The notes under the pieces: model-generated
What the model saw: only the letters and a program-made list of their open reading frames with translations
What the model was told of the DNA's origin: nothing
Databases searched by the model: none
Program-made: the position numbers and the translations under genes
NCBI GenBank assembly: GCA_001247695.2
Contig: LGRX02035465.1
Span: 1 to 64,000 of the forward strand
Direction of reading: 5' to 3'
DNA length: 64,000 nt
From: Cymbomonas tetramitiformis
Lineage: Eukaryota; Chlorophyta; Pyramimonadophyceae; Pyramimonadales; Pyramimonadaceae
Shown here: positions 51,007-61,499 of the stretch, in pieces
How the letters are laid out: every line of letters starts with the position of its first letter
Position numbering within the stretch: the first letter of the stretch is position 1

Positions 51007-52458
51007 ATGTTTTCTCGAAAATTGGCCGAAAGGCCTCCGGAGAGGACTTCTGCCCTGCTCGACTTGAAGCGGCAATTGGCCGACTTCCTCGTCGCCGCCG
51101 AGTCCGAGCCGTCCCCACGGGGGTTCACACCTCGCGCGGACAAGCCGGACCGCCGCGTCAAGACCCGCTTCGCGGCCTCGCCCCTCCCCAAAGGGGGGAA
51201 TTGGTCTCAATCCGTCTCAAGGAAGGTGGCCTTCCACCGAGACACCGGTGCGACCATCCTGTACTGCCAAAATCAGGTGTGCGCTAAGGGGAAAGCGTGG
51301 CATTGGCATCGGGACTGCCCGAACGGGGGCAGGACCGGACTCTCGGCCTACGCCTTCGCCGAGGAGGCCGAGAACTCCGTGCTGGCCGCGACGTTCCAAC
51401 ACGCCATCGACCACGGCGACCCCGTGGAATTCGACGCCCTCTGCATGCTTGCGGGCGGGAAGCCGGAGGTCTTCACCGATCTTTCCGCGTGCTCGTTCTG
51501 CGAGGAGGACGGTGAGGTCCTCGTGTCCGCCGTCACCGAGTTCTCTGAGATGGCACGCACGGCTGGGGCTTCGACGTTCAACATCAACACCTTCACTGCC
51601 GACTTGCCGGTGGTGTCGGAGACGACCGCACACTCCCCACCCGCGTCGGTTGAATCCGAGGAGGAATGGACCGGTCCGCCGAACCCCTTCTGCCCTCCCG
51701 TCACCCGCACGTTTGCCGACTTCATTGAGAGCACGGGGATTGCATTGGGGGCGCCCGACGAGCCGGCCGCGAGCATGAATTTGCTCTCCGCGGTTGAGGC
51801 ACCGGAGCGCGTGATGGACTACAAGCCCGCGACCTACGCCACGAGCGACGATGACGACGAGGATGCCTCGGTGGCACCGCCGCGGCCACGGTACGGCTGT
51901 GGGAACGCCATTCCGGGCTTCGGGAGGTCTCTTCTCACTTCGTCCTTGGTGTGTGCGCTGTTTGTGATTTGTGCCACCGCCGCGCCGCACACCGTTGCCG
52001 ATGTCGGTGGTGCCGGTGCGCGCACATGCACGGCTCCACCGGTCGGTGGTGCTACGTGGACTGCCTCGGCAGTCCCAGCTACGGGAACTTCGCCAACTGC
52101 AATGGTTCGTAACGATCTTGGCGACGCGGTGGGTGGTGCGAGCGCGGCTGCTATTCCGCCACATCGACAGACGCGGTATCGGGAGCTGCGGCAGGGATTC
52201 CACACTCTCCGCAATGTCCCACGGCCACCATGGCTATATGACCCCGACCCTGATTACGTTCCGCCGTCACCGCCTTACCCGCCACCGCCGTACTCGTCCG
52301 ATGACGAGGAGCCGAGCTCTGGTGACCATGCGGCTGTGATCGAGGATTCAACAATTTCTTCTACGAATGATTTACCACCGGCCCCGGAGGCCGGCAACTA
52401 CTTCACCCTCACGCTGCTCCGGGCCGGATCGCCAGCCCCGCAGACCCCTAGTGGCTGA
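51007..52458 (+). CDS. Gag, zinc-knuckle and C-terminal part
   Basis: First ATG 51007, 483 aa; the frame is open from 50947. It has a helix RTSALLDLKRQLADFLV, basic segments, and a Cys/His knuckle YCQNQVCAKGKAWHWHRDC (~85-105), a spaced-out variant of CCHC. Then come Glu/Ser-rich linkers, a hydrophobic segment FGRSLLTSSLVCALFVICA (~305-322) that could span a membrane, a Gly/Ala-rich stretch and a C-terminal Pro/Tyr/Asp tail (PSPPYPPPPYSSDDEEP). The hydrophobic segment is conserved in the decayed element at 39298-39666. No protease motif is seen. Confidence 0.7.
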   Translation: MFSRKLAERPPERTSALLDLKRQLADFLVAAESEPSPRGFTPRADKPDRRVKTRFAASPLPKGGNWSQSVSRKVAFHRDTGATILYCQNQVCAKGKAWHWHRDCPNGGRTGLSAYAFAEEAENSVLAATFQHAIDHGDPVEFDALCMLAGGKPEVFTDLSACSFCEEDGEVLVSAVTEFSEMARTAGASTFNINTFTADLPVVSETTAHSPPASVESEEEWTGPPNPFCPPVTRTFADFIESTGIALGAPDEPAASMNLLSAVEAPERVMDYKPATYATSDDDDEDASVAPPRPRYGCGNAIPGFGRSLLTSSLVCALFVICATAAPHTVADVGGAGARTCTAPPVGGATWTASAVPATGTSPTAMVRNDLGDAVGGASAAAIPPHRQTRYRELRQGFHTLRNVPRPPWLYDPDPDYVPPSPPYPPPPYSSDDEEPSSGDHAAVIEDSTISSTNDLPPAPEAGNYFTLTLLRAGSPAPQTPSG

Positions 52459-52692
52459 GATTGGTCACGCCGTGCCTGCCTAGGGATTAGCTATTGCTTA
52501 GCCTCCTAGATGTGCAGAGGAGCTCTCTGAAATTGAGCTGTGTTTAGGGTTTTAGCAGTTAACACAATATCTGTCAACCTTGCTGTGACCTGGGACCGCC
52601 CTGACCAAGAGTACAGGCCCCCAGGTGTGCTACAGTTTCCTCCTGAAGTTAAGTAGGGAGTTTGTTTGCTTCGTTTCACTGCTGACTCCGGT

Positions 52693-52709
52693 CACCACCC
52701 TAGGTGGTG
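52693..52709 (+). repeat. CACCACCC hairpin next to the 3' LTR
   Basis: CACCACCCTAGGTGGTG directly abuts the LTR at 52710. The equivalent at 38792-38816 abuts the minus-strand LTR. It occupies the place of the polypurine tract. Confidence 0.75.
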
Positions 52710-52922
52710 TGCTGGATGTGACACACCGACAGGATAATCTGTCACTTGTCACCTCCTAAAGTAGGCTGGGTGACCGTCACTAGTAGTCGGGAAACTCCCG
52801 TTAGTATTTATGTGTATACCTCTTTTATCTATCTGACTTTTACCGTTCTGATCCCGAAACCCTTACCCCAGGGTTTATTTCCAGTTATCCGATATATTCA
52901 CCCCGAACTATATATCTGACAG
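52710..52922 (+). repeat. 3' LTR of the complete retrotransposon
   Basis: 213 bp, TG...CA, partner of 49349-49560, followed by target duplication GTATT. Confidence 0.95.
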
Positions 52923-53539
52923 TATTGAGGCGTCCAAGTCGGATCCCTCAATAGGCGCTTGCGAGCTCTTGTAGATGCTGCCATACTCTTGAAAGCCAGA
53001 GAAAAGATGATGCACGGCTGCACGTTTGGGTGTTGTGGCGGAAACGGAGGGTAGGCGTAACGACAGAACGTGCGGAGAGGCGAAACGAGCGTGGGGCACT
53101 TGCAGATGTCGTCGTGGTCGAAGGTGTCCGGAGCACCAGCCCAAAATACGTAAACCAGCGGGATCAGGGCAGGTAAAATAACGTAAATGGACATTGCCAA
53201 AATCGAGCAATAGCGACGCGCGGTGCCCATGACTCGCAACCGCAAAAAAGACGTCTACCGCAAAGCCATGTCCCAAATCCTAGTCGCACCCAAACGCGCA
53301 AGTGCGCACCACCTCTTCAAGCGGCTGCTTAGCCAATCATGGCCAAGATAGCAAGTGGAATAAAAGCGTGGATGGGGCCACGACCTACCGGAATATCCTA
53401 GTACACCAGATATCAGATAGTCCCGTACTCCGTGTGGTTAAACTGTCTAAGATAAATAAACCCTAAGCTAGATATACCCGGAACGGTCTCGGACGGTCTC
53501 GGAGTCTAGCCTACCTGTGACACCGCGTGTGTCACAGTA

Positions 53540-54514
53540 CAGTAATACCTCACCTTTAAGGAAACAGGAATTTGGAGCCAGCCTAGCTTTTTCCGTATTT
53601 TTCTGACCCCCCCGCCAGCGTCAGCCTCTTACCGAAATTACTAACGAATAGGAAACGCGATTCGAGCGTCAGCCAGCCTCTTCTCTTAAATCCATTTCTT
53701 TTTAGGGACTGGAAAGCGCAGTCAGCCAGCGCATTCTCTTAAATTCAGCATGGATCCGAGCAGTCGCCAGGAACTGCGAGAATTGCATGCTGACTTGCAA
53801 AGTGGGATGATTAGTCAGATAGACTACGACGACTTGAAGTCGATAGTCATATCGCGTATCAAGGCCAAAGCGCCACTCAATGAGAGTCCCAGCGGTGAGA
53901 CCGAGAAAGCGTCAATGCAGAGTGACACGGTTGAGTTGGTTGAAGACTCGGATGAGGACCTTCCCGCAATTATGGATATCCCAATAGGGAGCAAGTCAAT
54001 ATCAAGTGCCACTATTTCCGAATCGGTAGTCCCTTCTCCAATCGCGAAGTCCTTAGCGACGAAAGTAGCAATAGATCCGAAGAAGCGGAAAACCTCGCGT
54101 CTCTTCGATCACGGTTTCACGCGCTTTGTGAAGACTAAAGGGAACGAGGTGGACTGTAGCTATCGTGCATTAACCAATAATCCTTAATAATAAACGCGGT
54201 GCAGAAAAAGCCTTTATTTGCCATTGAAAATTTTCAGAATTTCATGAAATATCGACTATAATTTCCTTAGATTCAGCTACAATTTCCTTAATAATAATGG
54301 AATTTTCTGATGTTCGGCTAGCCTTCGTTTCCTTAATATGACTTTCCGATTTCCGTTAACGAAATGATTCGGCAGCCTTCATTTCCTTATTTGGGTACAT
54401 TTTCTTAATGTTTTTTTCCAGCCCAGCTTTTTTCGCATTTTTCCGACCCCCCACCCCCCCGAAAAGCTGGCTGTTTCCTTAACCTAGCATTTCCTTAAAT
54501 GTGAGGCATCACTG
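53540..54514 (+). mobile_element. 975-bp TA-flanked DNA element
   Basis: Inverted ends CAGTAATACCTCACCTTTAAGG and, on the right inverted, CAGTGATGCCTCACATTTAAGG. Flanked by TA on both sides (53538-53539; 54515-54516). CAGT-type ends with TA duplication fit the Tc1/mariner-pogo supergroup. Many TTTCCTTAA motifs lie inside, and a CCGACCCCCC block appears near both ends. It codes for one 145-aa ORF but no DDE domain, so it is non-autonomous. Confidence 0.8.
53750..54187 (+). CDS. 145-aa ORF inside the TA-flanked element
   Basis: ATG 53750 (MDPSSRQELRELHADLQSGMISQ). The N-terminal ~40 residues are a helical pattern (DYDDLKSIVISRIKAK), then an acidic stretch (TVELVEDSDEDLPAIMD), then a basic end (DPKKRKTSRLFDHGFTRFVK). 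It may be the N-terminal remnant of a transposase or a host gene fragment carried by the element. No catalytic motif is present. Confidence 0.45.
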   Translation: MDPSSRQELRELHADLQSGMISQIDYDDLKSIVISRIKAKAPLNESPSGETEKASMQSDTVELVEDSDEDLPAIMDIPIGSKSISSATISESVVPSPIAKSLATKVAIDPKKRKTSRLFDHGFTRFVKTKGNEVDCSYRALTNNP

Positions 54515-54618
54515 TAGGGGCCTGCACCGGGACTCCCGGTCAGGGCTGCCTATAGATTTCAGCAAGCGATTCACGCAATGAAAGTGCAACTGAGCAGCAA
54601 CCGTAATTCCTACATGTG

Positions 54619-54882
54619 TCACATTGCATAAATAGAAATTGAGATACCAGCCGGGTGGTCGATTATCAATTTCCCATACTCGATACTGATACCGAGGTAC
54701 CATCTTTCCGTCGTCCATTTCCGAGAAATCGTGCGATGATCGTTCGCCGAACAGGCTAAAAACTCTACAGGGAAAGCTCTGGAGATTTTATATACGATTG
54801 ACCTTCTAATGATGGCTATGGCTGAATGTATCATGACCGCAGCCCACCATAAAAACCAGAAACCTGAAACGATCCGAATCAC
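54619..54882 (-). CDS. Hypothetical ORF with one membrane-like helix
   Basis: An 87-aa frame from ATG 54882, starting with a hydrophobic helix (SGFWFLWWAAVMIHSAIAII). The rest is not recognised. Adjacent minus-strand frames to 55243 could be further exons. Weak support. Confidence 0.25.
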   Translation of the reverse strand: MIRIVSGFWFLWWAAVMIHSAIAIIRRSIVYKISRAFPVEFLACSANDHRTISRKWTTERWYLGISIEYGKLIIDHPAGISISIYAM

Positions 54883-54941
54883 TATGTACAGTAGAGCTAA
54901 CGATATGAACCAAGTCCATCAATCGAATGGTAAAGTGTTGA

Positions 54942-55352
54942 ATGATACTGAGTTCCTTCTTTCATCCTCATCCAGAGCAAGCTTGTGACGAGGAACCTTA
55001 CGCAATATTCTGTGCTTCCAATCAAGCGTTGAGACAACCGCGGTGTAAGAATGCCAGCCGAACTTTAGGCTCGGAAATCCTCCAAACCGGTTCCTTGATA
55101 TTATCCACGACGACACTACCACTTAACGCGTATGCAATTACTGTCGCTGGTGAGGGTCTCTGTATAATTTTGGTATTCTCCCCGAATTGTTTTGTGGCTC
55201 TCACCACTCGGACAGCAACCGAAGCAAGCCCGGTTGTTCCCAAAGCCGTGTCCGAGTGCTCTTTCCCAGCGCGCTCGTACGGCGAGATGGGGCTCTCGAA
55301 CCCTGCCTGCGATTTTGTTAGCTTGTTCGTGAGGGCGAGGTGGATAATCTAG
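54942..55352 (+). CDS. Hypothetical ORF (136 aa), weak
   Basis: Open frame on the plus strand with no recognisable features. A minus-strand frame at 55022-55243 also looks protein-like (VIAYALSGSVVVDNIKEPVW), so which strand codes, if any, is unclear. Confidence 0.2.
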   Translation: MILSSFFHPHPEQACDEEPYAIFCASNQALRQPRCKNASRTLGSEILQTGSLILSTTTLPLNAYAITVAGEGLCIILVFSPNCFVALTTRTATEASPVVPKAVSECSFPARSYGEMGLSNPACDFVSLFVRARWII

Positions 55353-55782
55353 GCATGGCGGATTGATTCTCTCTCGGAGGGTTAGCTACGGAGGGCCTGG
55401 TTTACCGTACTGTCGAGAGGTCGTTTTGGCAAACCCTCTACTCACACTTTTGGCAGTGGCTTCTGCATCTGACATCCACACGGGGTGTGTGTGCGTGGCT
55501 GCGTGCGTTGCAGCTAGTACCTCTCGCACCATGACGGCGTGCAACCGAGCGATTTTGCTCGGGTAGAAACGGTTTCAGCCGTTGGTGCCGAAGGCACTAG
55601 TGGCGCTCCATGCTTCGAAAGGGTAAAATAATCAGAAGTACAGTGTGTCTATTACATCGTTTGCCTTTCCCTGCGACGCCGACTGTGCGGTCGTATCGCC
55701 AAATTCCCCAGCCCATCAAGCCTACAGAAACCGACACGAAACACTCTTGCGAGAAAAAAACACGTCTTGACGCTCTGGTGTT

Positions 55783-56253
55783 GTGCGCGGACTCCGTCGC
55801 CTTTCGTGGACATCTCGAGTACATTGCAAGTCCATGATCGACTTTGGAATCACAGTCGCAGCGGAAGCACAAGGGCTGCGGGCTCTTGCAGCATTCAGGA
55901 GTTCTCTACTCGGAGACGCGCGTTCGTTTCCCTGGTACTGCCCTCCATCGTTGCTATCTAGGTTTTGGTGGACGGATGCGCGCGAGGGTTTTTCCTGGTG
56001 TGAAGCCATCCAGGCTCGGACGCTCGCGAATGCCTCCCTCGCAACGCGCGCAGTGGTTGAAATCGAGCGAGTGTTCCCTACTGATGCGCACCATCCGCTG
56101 TTTAAAGTTTTTACGGTCGGGCGCGCGCGTGTGTTTTCCGTGCAAACGCACTGCGGCGCCTCTCCAGGTGTTCGAGTTCCTCCAGTGTCACAGAGCGTAA
56201 GAGTTTTTTGCGTCAATAAGGTGCCGTACGCTGTGTGCGCCTCGGTCCAGTGA
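55783..56253 (+). CDS. Hypothetical ORF (156 aa)
   Basis: The frame from 55783, with an in-frame ATG at 55834 (MIDFGITVAAEAQGLRAL), ends at 56253. Composition is ordinary, with several Trp and Cys, and no domain is recognised. Overlapping frames of similar length on both strands weaken the call. Confidence 0.25.
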   Translation: MRGLRRLSWTSRVHCKSMIDFGITVAAEAQGLRALAAFRSSLLGDARSFPWYCPPSLLSRFWWTDAREGFSWCEAIQARTLANASLATRAVVEIERVFPTDAHHPLFKVFTVGRARVFSVQTHCGASPGVRVPPVSQSVRVFCVNKVPYAVCASVQ

Positions 56254-56816
56254 CAGTAGCGTCCGGAGAGAGTGTTCACTCCCGAGGTGTTCGCTCGCGG
56301 GTTTACGCGCAAGTGTCGTTTCACGCTGGTCTGCCTTGTCCAAAACGACGTCTTCACTTTGGCTCGCCCTTGCTGCTATCAGGAGGACACCGGGTGCTGT
56401 GTACAGTGGCCGCTGTAGGACACCCGTGCCGCCTTGTCTTACCGACGCGGCCCTAACAGACTGTTGCCTAATGTGCGGTGCGGGTTTCGCCTGTGGCAGG
56501 CTCCTGCTGTTGACCTTCCTCCTCTTTCATGAAGGTAACGTGCGCTTTGGCGCTGCGTCTCATTTCTCGACTAGTGCCCGATGTCGCTCCAATGAGCAGG
56601 CGAGCTGGCATCTTGTTCCTGAGGGGGGGAGAGGACAAGCGGAAGCTCGGCGAGAGTCAGCCTTGTTGGGACTCGCAGCAGACTTTTAGGTAGTGGCAGA
56701 GAATGAAACACTGGAAGAGCAAGGCGCCTCATATTACGTTATCTGCATCATTGCATCAGAGTGGCCTTGAAATTTCCATCCGCTCAGGATTCAGTTGTGT
56801 TAGTCTGTTGAGCAGC
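56254..56816. other. No supported gene
   Basis: Frames such as 56336-56689 exist but have no distinguishing content. Confidence 0.3.
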
Positions 56817-56965
56817 GTTAGCACCCTGGCTGTCGAGGCCTGTCGAGCAACGGTAGCACCCTTGCTGCGGTAGCACCCTGGCTGTCGAGGCCTGCCGAGC
56901 AACGGTAGCACCCTTGCTGCGGTAGCACCCTGGCTGTTGAGGCCTGTTGATCAACGGTAGCACAC
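56817..56965 (+). repeat. ~62-bp tandem repeat
   Basis: GTAGCACCCTGGCTGTCGAGGCCTG-CGAGCAACGGTAGCACCCTTGCTGCG repeats about two and a half times. Confidence 0.85.
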
Positions 56966-57127
56966 TTGAGTTCCACGTTGGTCAGGAAAGTTTTTGCCCC
57001 GCAATAGAAACCTAGAACTTCCGATTCTTGCATCTGTGCGACGCTTGGGCCACTTCGCTCAAACAGAAACCGAGATCATTGATACCGAGAGTACCAATGA
57101 TAAGTCTGCGGCAGGAGGAGCGTAGGC

Positions 57128-58727
57128 TTGAGCACGTGCTTATATAATGGGGCAGGCTGCACAAGCCCAACTCCACCCTCGTCTTCCCCACCACCGCCAT
57201 TGCAAACCCCACCCTCCTCGCCTTCTCCACAACTATCCCCAACCCCATCTTCGCCATCCCCATGTCTGCCTTCTCTCCCTTCGTTTTCCCCACCCCGACC
57301 AATCAGTCCACCACCGTCCCCATCTGCACTTCCCCCTCTCAGCACACCACAGACCCTCGTACATACTGCCATTCCGGCCTCTGCAGAGGTTGATGTTCTT
57401 CACTTTACAATCCACTTCGATGCCCTTCAGATCGAAGCATTCGCCTCAAGTCACTTCCTCACATCATTCTCATCCTCCTATACGGCTCAAATTGCGGACG
57501 CTGCTGGAGTGCCTATCCGCCACGTCTGCATCCTGTCTGTTTGCACCGGCAGAGCCCTGGTGGAATCTTCCTGCAACTTCGCCTTTACTGCTTCCACATC
57601 GCGCAACGCAACACAAGACTTCATCGCGCTCCTGCAGGTACGTGCTCGTGCTCCTTCGCCGGCCAACGTCGCCGCATTTGCTAGAGTTCACGGCAAAACG
57701 ATTCCTGCACGCATGTCCCATGTTGGGTCCGTTGAGCTGGGGCGACTCTCCTCCGGGAAGGCCAGCGTTAGATCAGCGGGGACCCTTTCCTACTACCGCA
57801 GGGAGCTCCATACACCCACGTCATAGAGCATTCACGGAGTCGGTGTGTGTCATGATACGATAGGAGGACCCTGGGAGTATCTTCACCGACCCCGACTTCG
57901 TCCAATACGGCAATGTGTCGGCACATAATATCTTCCTTCTAAATACTACAGCGCCGGCACCCCCTGGGGCGACCCCTTCTTCGCGATTGCCGCCGCTTTT
58001 AGCTCCTGGTGGAGCTTCCAGCAACATGAGTGTCCCAACTCTCAGAAGTGGCAATGGCTCCGATGTCTCCAACTTTAGTTCTGGAGACGGAGCCTGGCCG
58101 ACTGGAGCGAGGGCGGCAGAGGACGGTTCTGATGATGATGGTGGTCGCATTATCGTGGGAGGCATCGTTTTTACCTCAGTCATGCTCGTATTCACCATAG
58201 GAATTTTGTATCGCCAGTATAGGATGATATTGTATTTAGGCGGCCGAAGCAGCATGAACAGAGACAAAGCGGCTGAAAGATTTCAAAGTAGAAGGGGAGT
58301 CACTGGAGTCTTCCCACAATCACCGCCCCCATCACGTATCTCGGTCCCAACAGAACCCGAGATGGGGGCCTGGTCAGCACTTATGGGATCTCAACAGCAG
58401 TCACCACCATCATCATCCCCGCCACGCAGCTCGGTCACAACAGAAGCTGAGATCGCGGCCTGGTCTGCACTTTTGGGCGCGCAACAGCGGATACGCCTCC
58501 AGCCACTGGAGAATGGTAATCTGGATTACCTCATGATGAACCCGAAACAAAATTCCCAAGAAGCGCCCCCCGCGTCCCTGGTGGAAAACATTAGAAATTC
58601 ACATGCATTGCCGAAGCATAGTCCCTGCTCTGCAATCAATGATCCCGGGAATGACCTGAAGAAATCACCTCCGGTTGTCATAACGAGTGAGAATGCACTG
58701 AAAATCCCATCTGAAGATTTCAAGTAG
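57128..58727 (+). CDS. Proline-rich single-pass membrane protein, two exons
   Basis: Exon 57128(or upstream)-57637 and exon 57864-58727 join in phase 0 across a 226-nt intron (CAG/GTACGT ... GATAG/GAG). The join reads FIALLQ-EDPGSIFTDPDFVQYGNV, which looks continuous. The N-terminal part is Pro/Ser-rich (SPPPSPSALPPLSTP), followed by a ~75-residue domain (FTIHFDALQIEAFASSHFL; AGVPIRHVCILSVCTG) resembling extracellular domains of algal wall-type proteins. Then come NTT and NMS N-glycosylation sites, a membrane helix IIVGGIVFTSVMLVFTIGILY (58150-58212) and a ~170-residue cytoplasmic tail with two EMGAWSALMG/EIAAWSALLG repeats. The start and signal peptide probably lie in an unseen upstream exon. 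A cell-surface role is inferred. Confidence 0.6.
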
Positions 58728-59100
58728 CATCAGTACTGAAGTTCCCAGAGAAATCAAATGTACTTGGGCAGTGCTTAGCTTTGTGCCATATTCTAGATAG
58801 TTCACACCCTAGTTTTCAAGAAAGGAACAAGAGACCCCTCTGCGGTGTAGAGTTTTCCCCACTTGGCTCAAGTAGATAGTACCTAACCATATTATCATGA
58901 TATTACAGTAGGCTAGCAACTTCTTCTGGGCAATAAAATACGAGCATTATGGATTATGATACGTCGTGTTCATAATGATTTGTGCACAAGGGCTCGATTA
59001 CAGATCTGGATTCGGTGTTATGATGTGTAAGTATGCTATTTGCATAAAGGATTATGGGTGATGGGATGTGGTTGTCGTTGTGGTACCATCCCGGCGTGTA
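58728..59100. other. 3' flank of the membrane-protein gene
   Basis: AT-rich; CAATAAAATA at 58931-58940 could be a polyadenylation signal. No gene. Confidence 0.4.
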
Positions 59101-60500
59101 TAATGCCTTCCAGGAGCATCCATATCACTTAAGGCTTGCTCTCTTCGTTCATGTGTGGTATACCTCGTGATTATTCCGATTGCTAGAGGACTCGTGTTCG
59201 TTAGCTACAATGTGAATTATATGGTACCTCGTTGTGTACGGAGACAGCCACTGGTCGTTGAGGTTGGTGATGGAACGTGGTTGTCCATGTACGTAGTACT
59301 TTATTATAGCGGGTACTAGTGTAGGAGCGTCCTGGAATGCTGGGGCTTGCTCTTTCTGGTCTAGTACCTCATGGTGACTGCGGGACTCGTGTTCACCTAA
59401 AGCGGAGAATATTGGGTACTGGCACCTCATTGTGACCACGGGGACGGCCGCCAGTTGGAAGTGGAATACAGGGATGTCCACGTGGTACCTTTCTGGTGGG
59501 GATTACCTCTTGAAAAATATGGAGCAGACTAGGTTGGTTATTTTGTTGTGAGGAGAGGCAGGATTTTGTGACAGTCACACGCTCATCCTTGCGGCGAGCA
59601 TCTCGGTGCCTGCTTTCGGCTGTTGATGCTTCCATGCTTATTCCAGTCCCCGTCCATAATTTTGTACACATTGACCAACCGTTTCCATCCATCAACGCTT
59701 AGCCGTGGGCAGGCATGGCAGCAGGTGTCGCTTTCCCAAATACCCTGAAACCAACATTCATGTTTGACGACGACGATCGCGGCGCATCTCCCATCATTCA
59801 TGCTGCGCTGAATGTTCGGGTTTTGGTGTTCGGGTGTCGTTGGTATCTTGTCACGGGCTGCACATATTGGGGAGTTTGTGTGCTAGTCGTTGCGTTGGTC
59901 ACGTCAGAGTCCCACGCACGCACATCATTCGCTTTGTGTGTCGGTTTCGTGTCAATGTAGGTGTGTGTGCTGCGAGGAGAGGCAGAAGGCGGTGATGTAC
60001 ACCTTCTGTGTTTTCCCTTGAATTTTGTGGGGAGCACTTAGGTGCCCGCATGCTTTTTTTTTTTGACATGGGGTGTCCATGCTGTGTGCTGTGACTGCAT
60101 TCATGACATAACCATGGTCCAACAGGTCCCATCCATCGACCGGGAGCCACTGGGGGGCATGCCAGCAGGGTCCGCTTACTCCGTAACCCAGAGAGCAACA
60201 GTTGATTGGCGATGACGATCGGTCACATCGTATCATCTTTCCATGCTGCTTTGCATTTGGGTTGGGAATATGTATGCGTTTGTGGTATCTTGTCACGGCC
60301 CCGCCCTGCTCTTACTTTGCTTCTCACATCCACTGGGATGATGGTGGGCTGGCTTTTGTTGGCCGATCTCATGCCGTTCAGTGTGTGTGTGTGTGTGTGT
60401 GTGCACGCGCACGCGCACACGTGTGCATGTGCATGCGTGTGAGTGTTCGCCTCGCGGCCCCGCCCTGCGTGTTTCTGAATGCTTCTCTCACCCACTGGAG
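59100..60500. repeat. Degenerate ~430-bp tandem repeats
   Basis: Blocks such as GAGGAGAGGCAG (59550, 59971), CATGGCAGCAGG / CATGCCAGCAGG, and GGTATCTTGTCACGG (59839, 60283) recur with ~430-bp spacing. The copies are much diverged, and the small ORFs within are inconsistent between them. Confidence 0.55.
60382..60440. repeat. Alternating purine-pyrimidine tract
   Basis: (TG)n followed by CACGCGCACGCGCACACGTGTGCATGTGCATGCGTGTG, a sequence type able to form left-handed DNA. Confidence 0.85.
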
Positions 60501-61130
60501 TCCATCACAAGAAAATTAAACCCCTTTTGAAAAAAACGCTAACATCTGCCGAAACATCAATAGTACCTTACCATACTTCCAGGATCAAGATATGTGCCTC
60601 TCTAAACGCAACGGCTCGCAGGGAAATGTGGGCATATATGACGATTACTGTATAATTTCATACCCAGATGACAGAAAGTGAGGCGGCCTTTGATGCCAAT
60701 AATGAATGTCTCTGCCATGAATGTTTTTACTGACAATACGACCATTCATGATCACGCACTCCCTAATGGGGAGGGAGGGGGAGCTGGGTGCTTTCTCCCC
60801 CTCCCTCGTCTTGCATCCTCCACGGATGTCCACGAGTAAAATAGGTGGATTGGTAAAGGATGAAAATAAAGTCGACACGTGTATATAATCACTGTAATCG
60901 TTGATTCCAAGCAAGGCGAGTCAGGGAGTGATCTCCAGACGAAAGAAACTACCGTGGAAAGTGGTACGGGCCCTCAATAATTCTGCAAAGTCAATACTCT
61001 GTATAGTACTAGTGTCAATCACTTATTTTCAGTATTGAGTGTCAGTGTGACCGGCATAAAGCCGACATTGGGGTTTTAGTTTTTATTTCTGTATCGGAAT
61101 ATACATTCTTTACGTCACCATCTACAGAAT
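60501..61130. other. Non-coding stretch
   Basis: No gene recognised. It contains a GGGGGAG / CTCCCCC inverted pair at about 60771-60806. Confidence 0.35.
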
Positions 61131-61499
61131 GAAGTCATAATTTGCATTCTGACAGATTATGGTGCCCATACACCTTCGTGCTATTCCACTAATATTACTG
61201 GCTACGCGCTTCCGATTGATGGGCGTTGTAGCGTGTGCTACGCGAACAAAGCTGATGATTTGATTGGGTGGTTGGGCGCTTATGTCGTGCAGAACGGGAA
61301 TATCGAAGCAGCCTGCATGCTGAATTCGACGATGTTCACAACATCTAGTCGACACATCGTGCCTTCCGCGCCCAGCATCTGCACGGGCACACTCTTTGCA
61401 CGTCATGCGGGGGTGAGATTTCGCGTCCGTCGCCTAAGTCGCCCAAGCGCTCTTCCTCTCGGCGACACAACCGATGTGGGACATGGATATCATGAATAA
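61131..61499 (+). CDS. Hypothetical ORF, weak
   Basis: An open frame with STNITGYALPIDGRCSVCYANK and GWLGAYVVQNGNIEAACML, ending at 61499. Cys-bearing and possibly secreted or a fragment of a retroelement. The overlapping minus-strand frame is similarly long. No domain recognised. Confidence 0.2.
   Translation, partial: EVIICILTDYGAHTPSCYSTNITGYALPIDGRCSVCYANKADDLIGWLGAYVVQNGNIEAACMLNSTMFTTSSRHIVPSAPSICTGTLFARHAGVRFRVRRLSRPSALPLGDTTDVGHGYHE

Larger units (their letters stand above)
49349..52922 (+). mobile_element. Complete non-autonomous LTR retrotransposon (gag only)
   Basis: LTRs 49349-49560 and 52710-52922 differ by an extra C and a few substitutions. The 5-bp target duplication is GTATT (49344-49348, 52923-52927). 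The interior codes for two adjoining gag frames (49947-50927, 51007-52458). No protease, RT, RNase H or integrase is present, so it must be moved in trans. In place of a polypurine tract a CACCACCCTAGGTGGTG hairpin abuts the 3' LTR. It inserted into the older minus-strand gag relic. Confidence 0.93.
53387..54564 (-). repeat. LTR relic split by a TA-flanked element
   Basis: The LTR parts at ~53387-53539 and 54515-54564 together match 38585-38791 (shared GGTCTCGGACGGTCTCGG, TGTGTCACAG, GGGGCCTG-ACCGGGACTCCC-GTCAGGGCTGCCTATA, TTTCAGCA end). Leader sequence of the same family (CTTAGCCAATCATGGCCAAG) lies to the left at 53330-53350. The interruption is the 975-bp element below. Confidence 0.75.

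Noticed and set aside
49561..52709. Hidden protease, RT or integrase in the LTR element
   Set aside because: All frames were read; only gag-type sequence is found and there is no D-T/S-G, YxDD or DDE motif.
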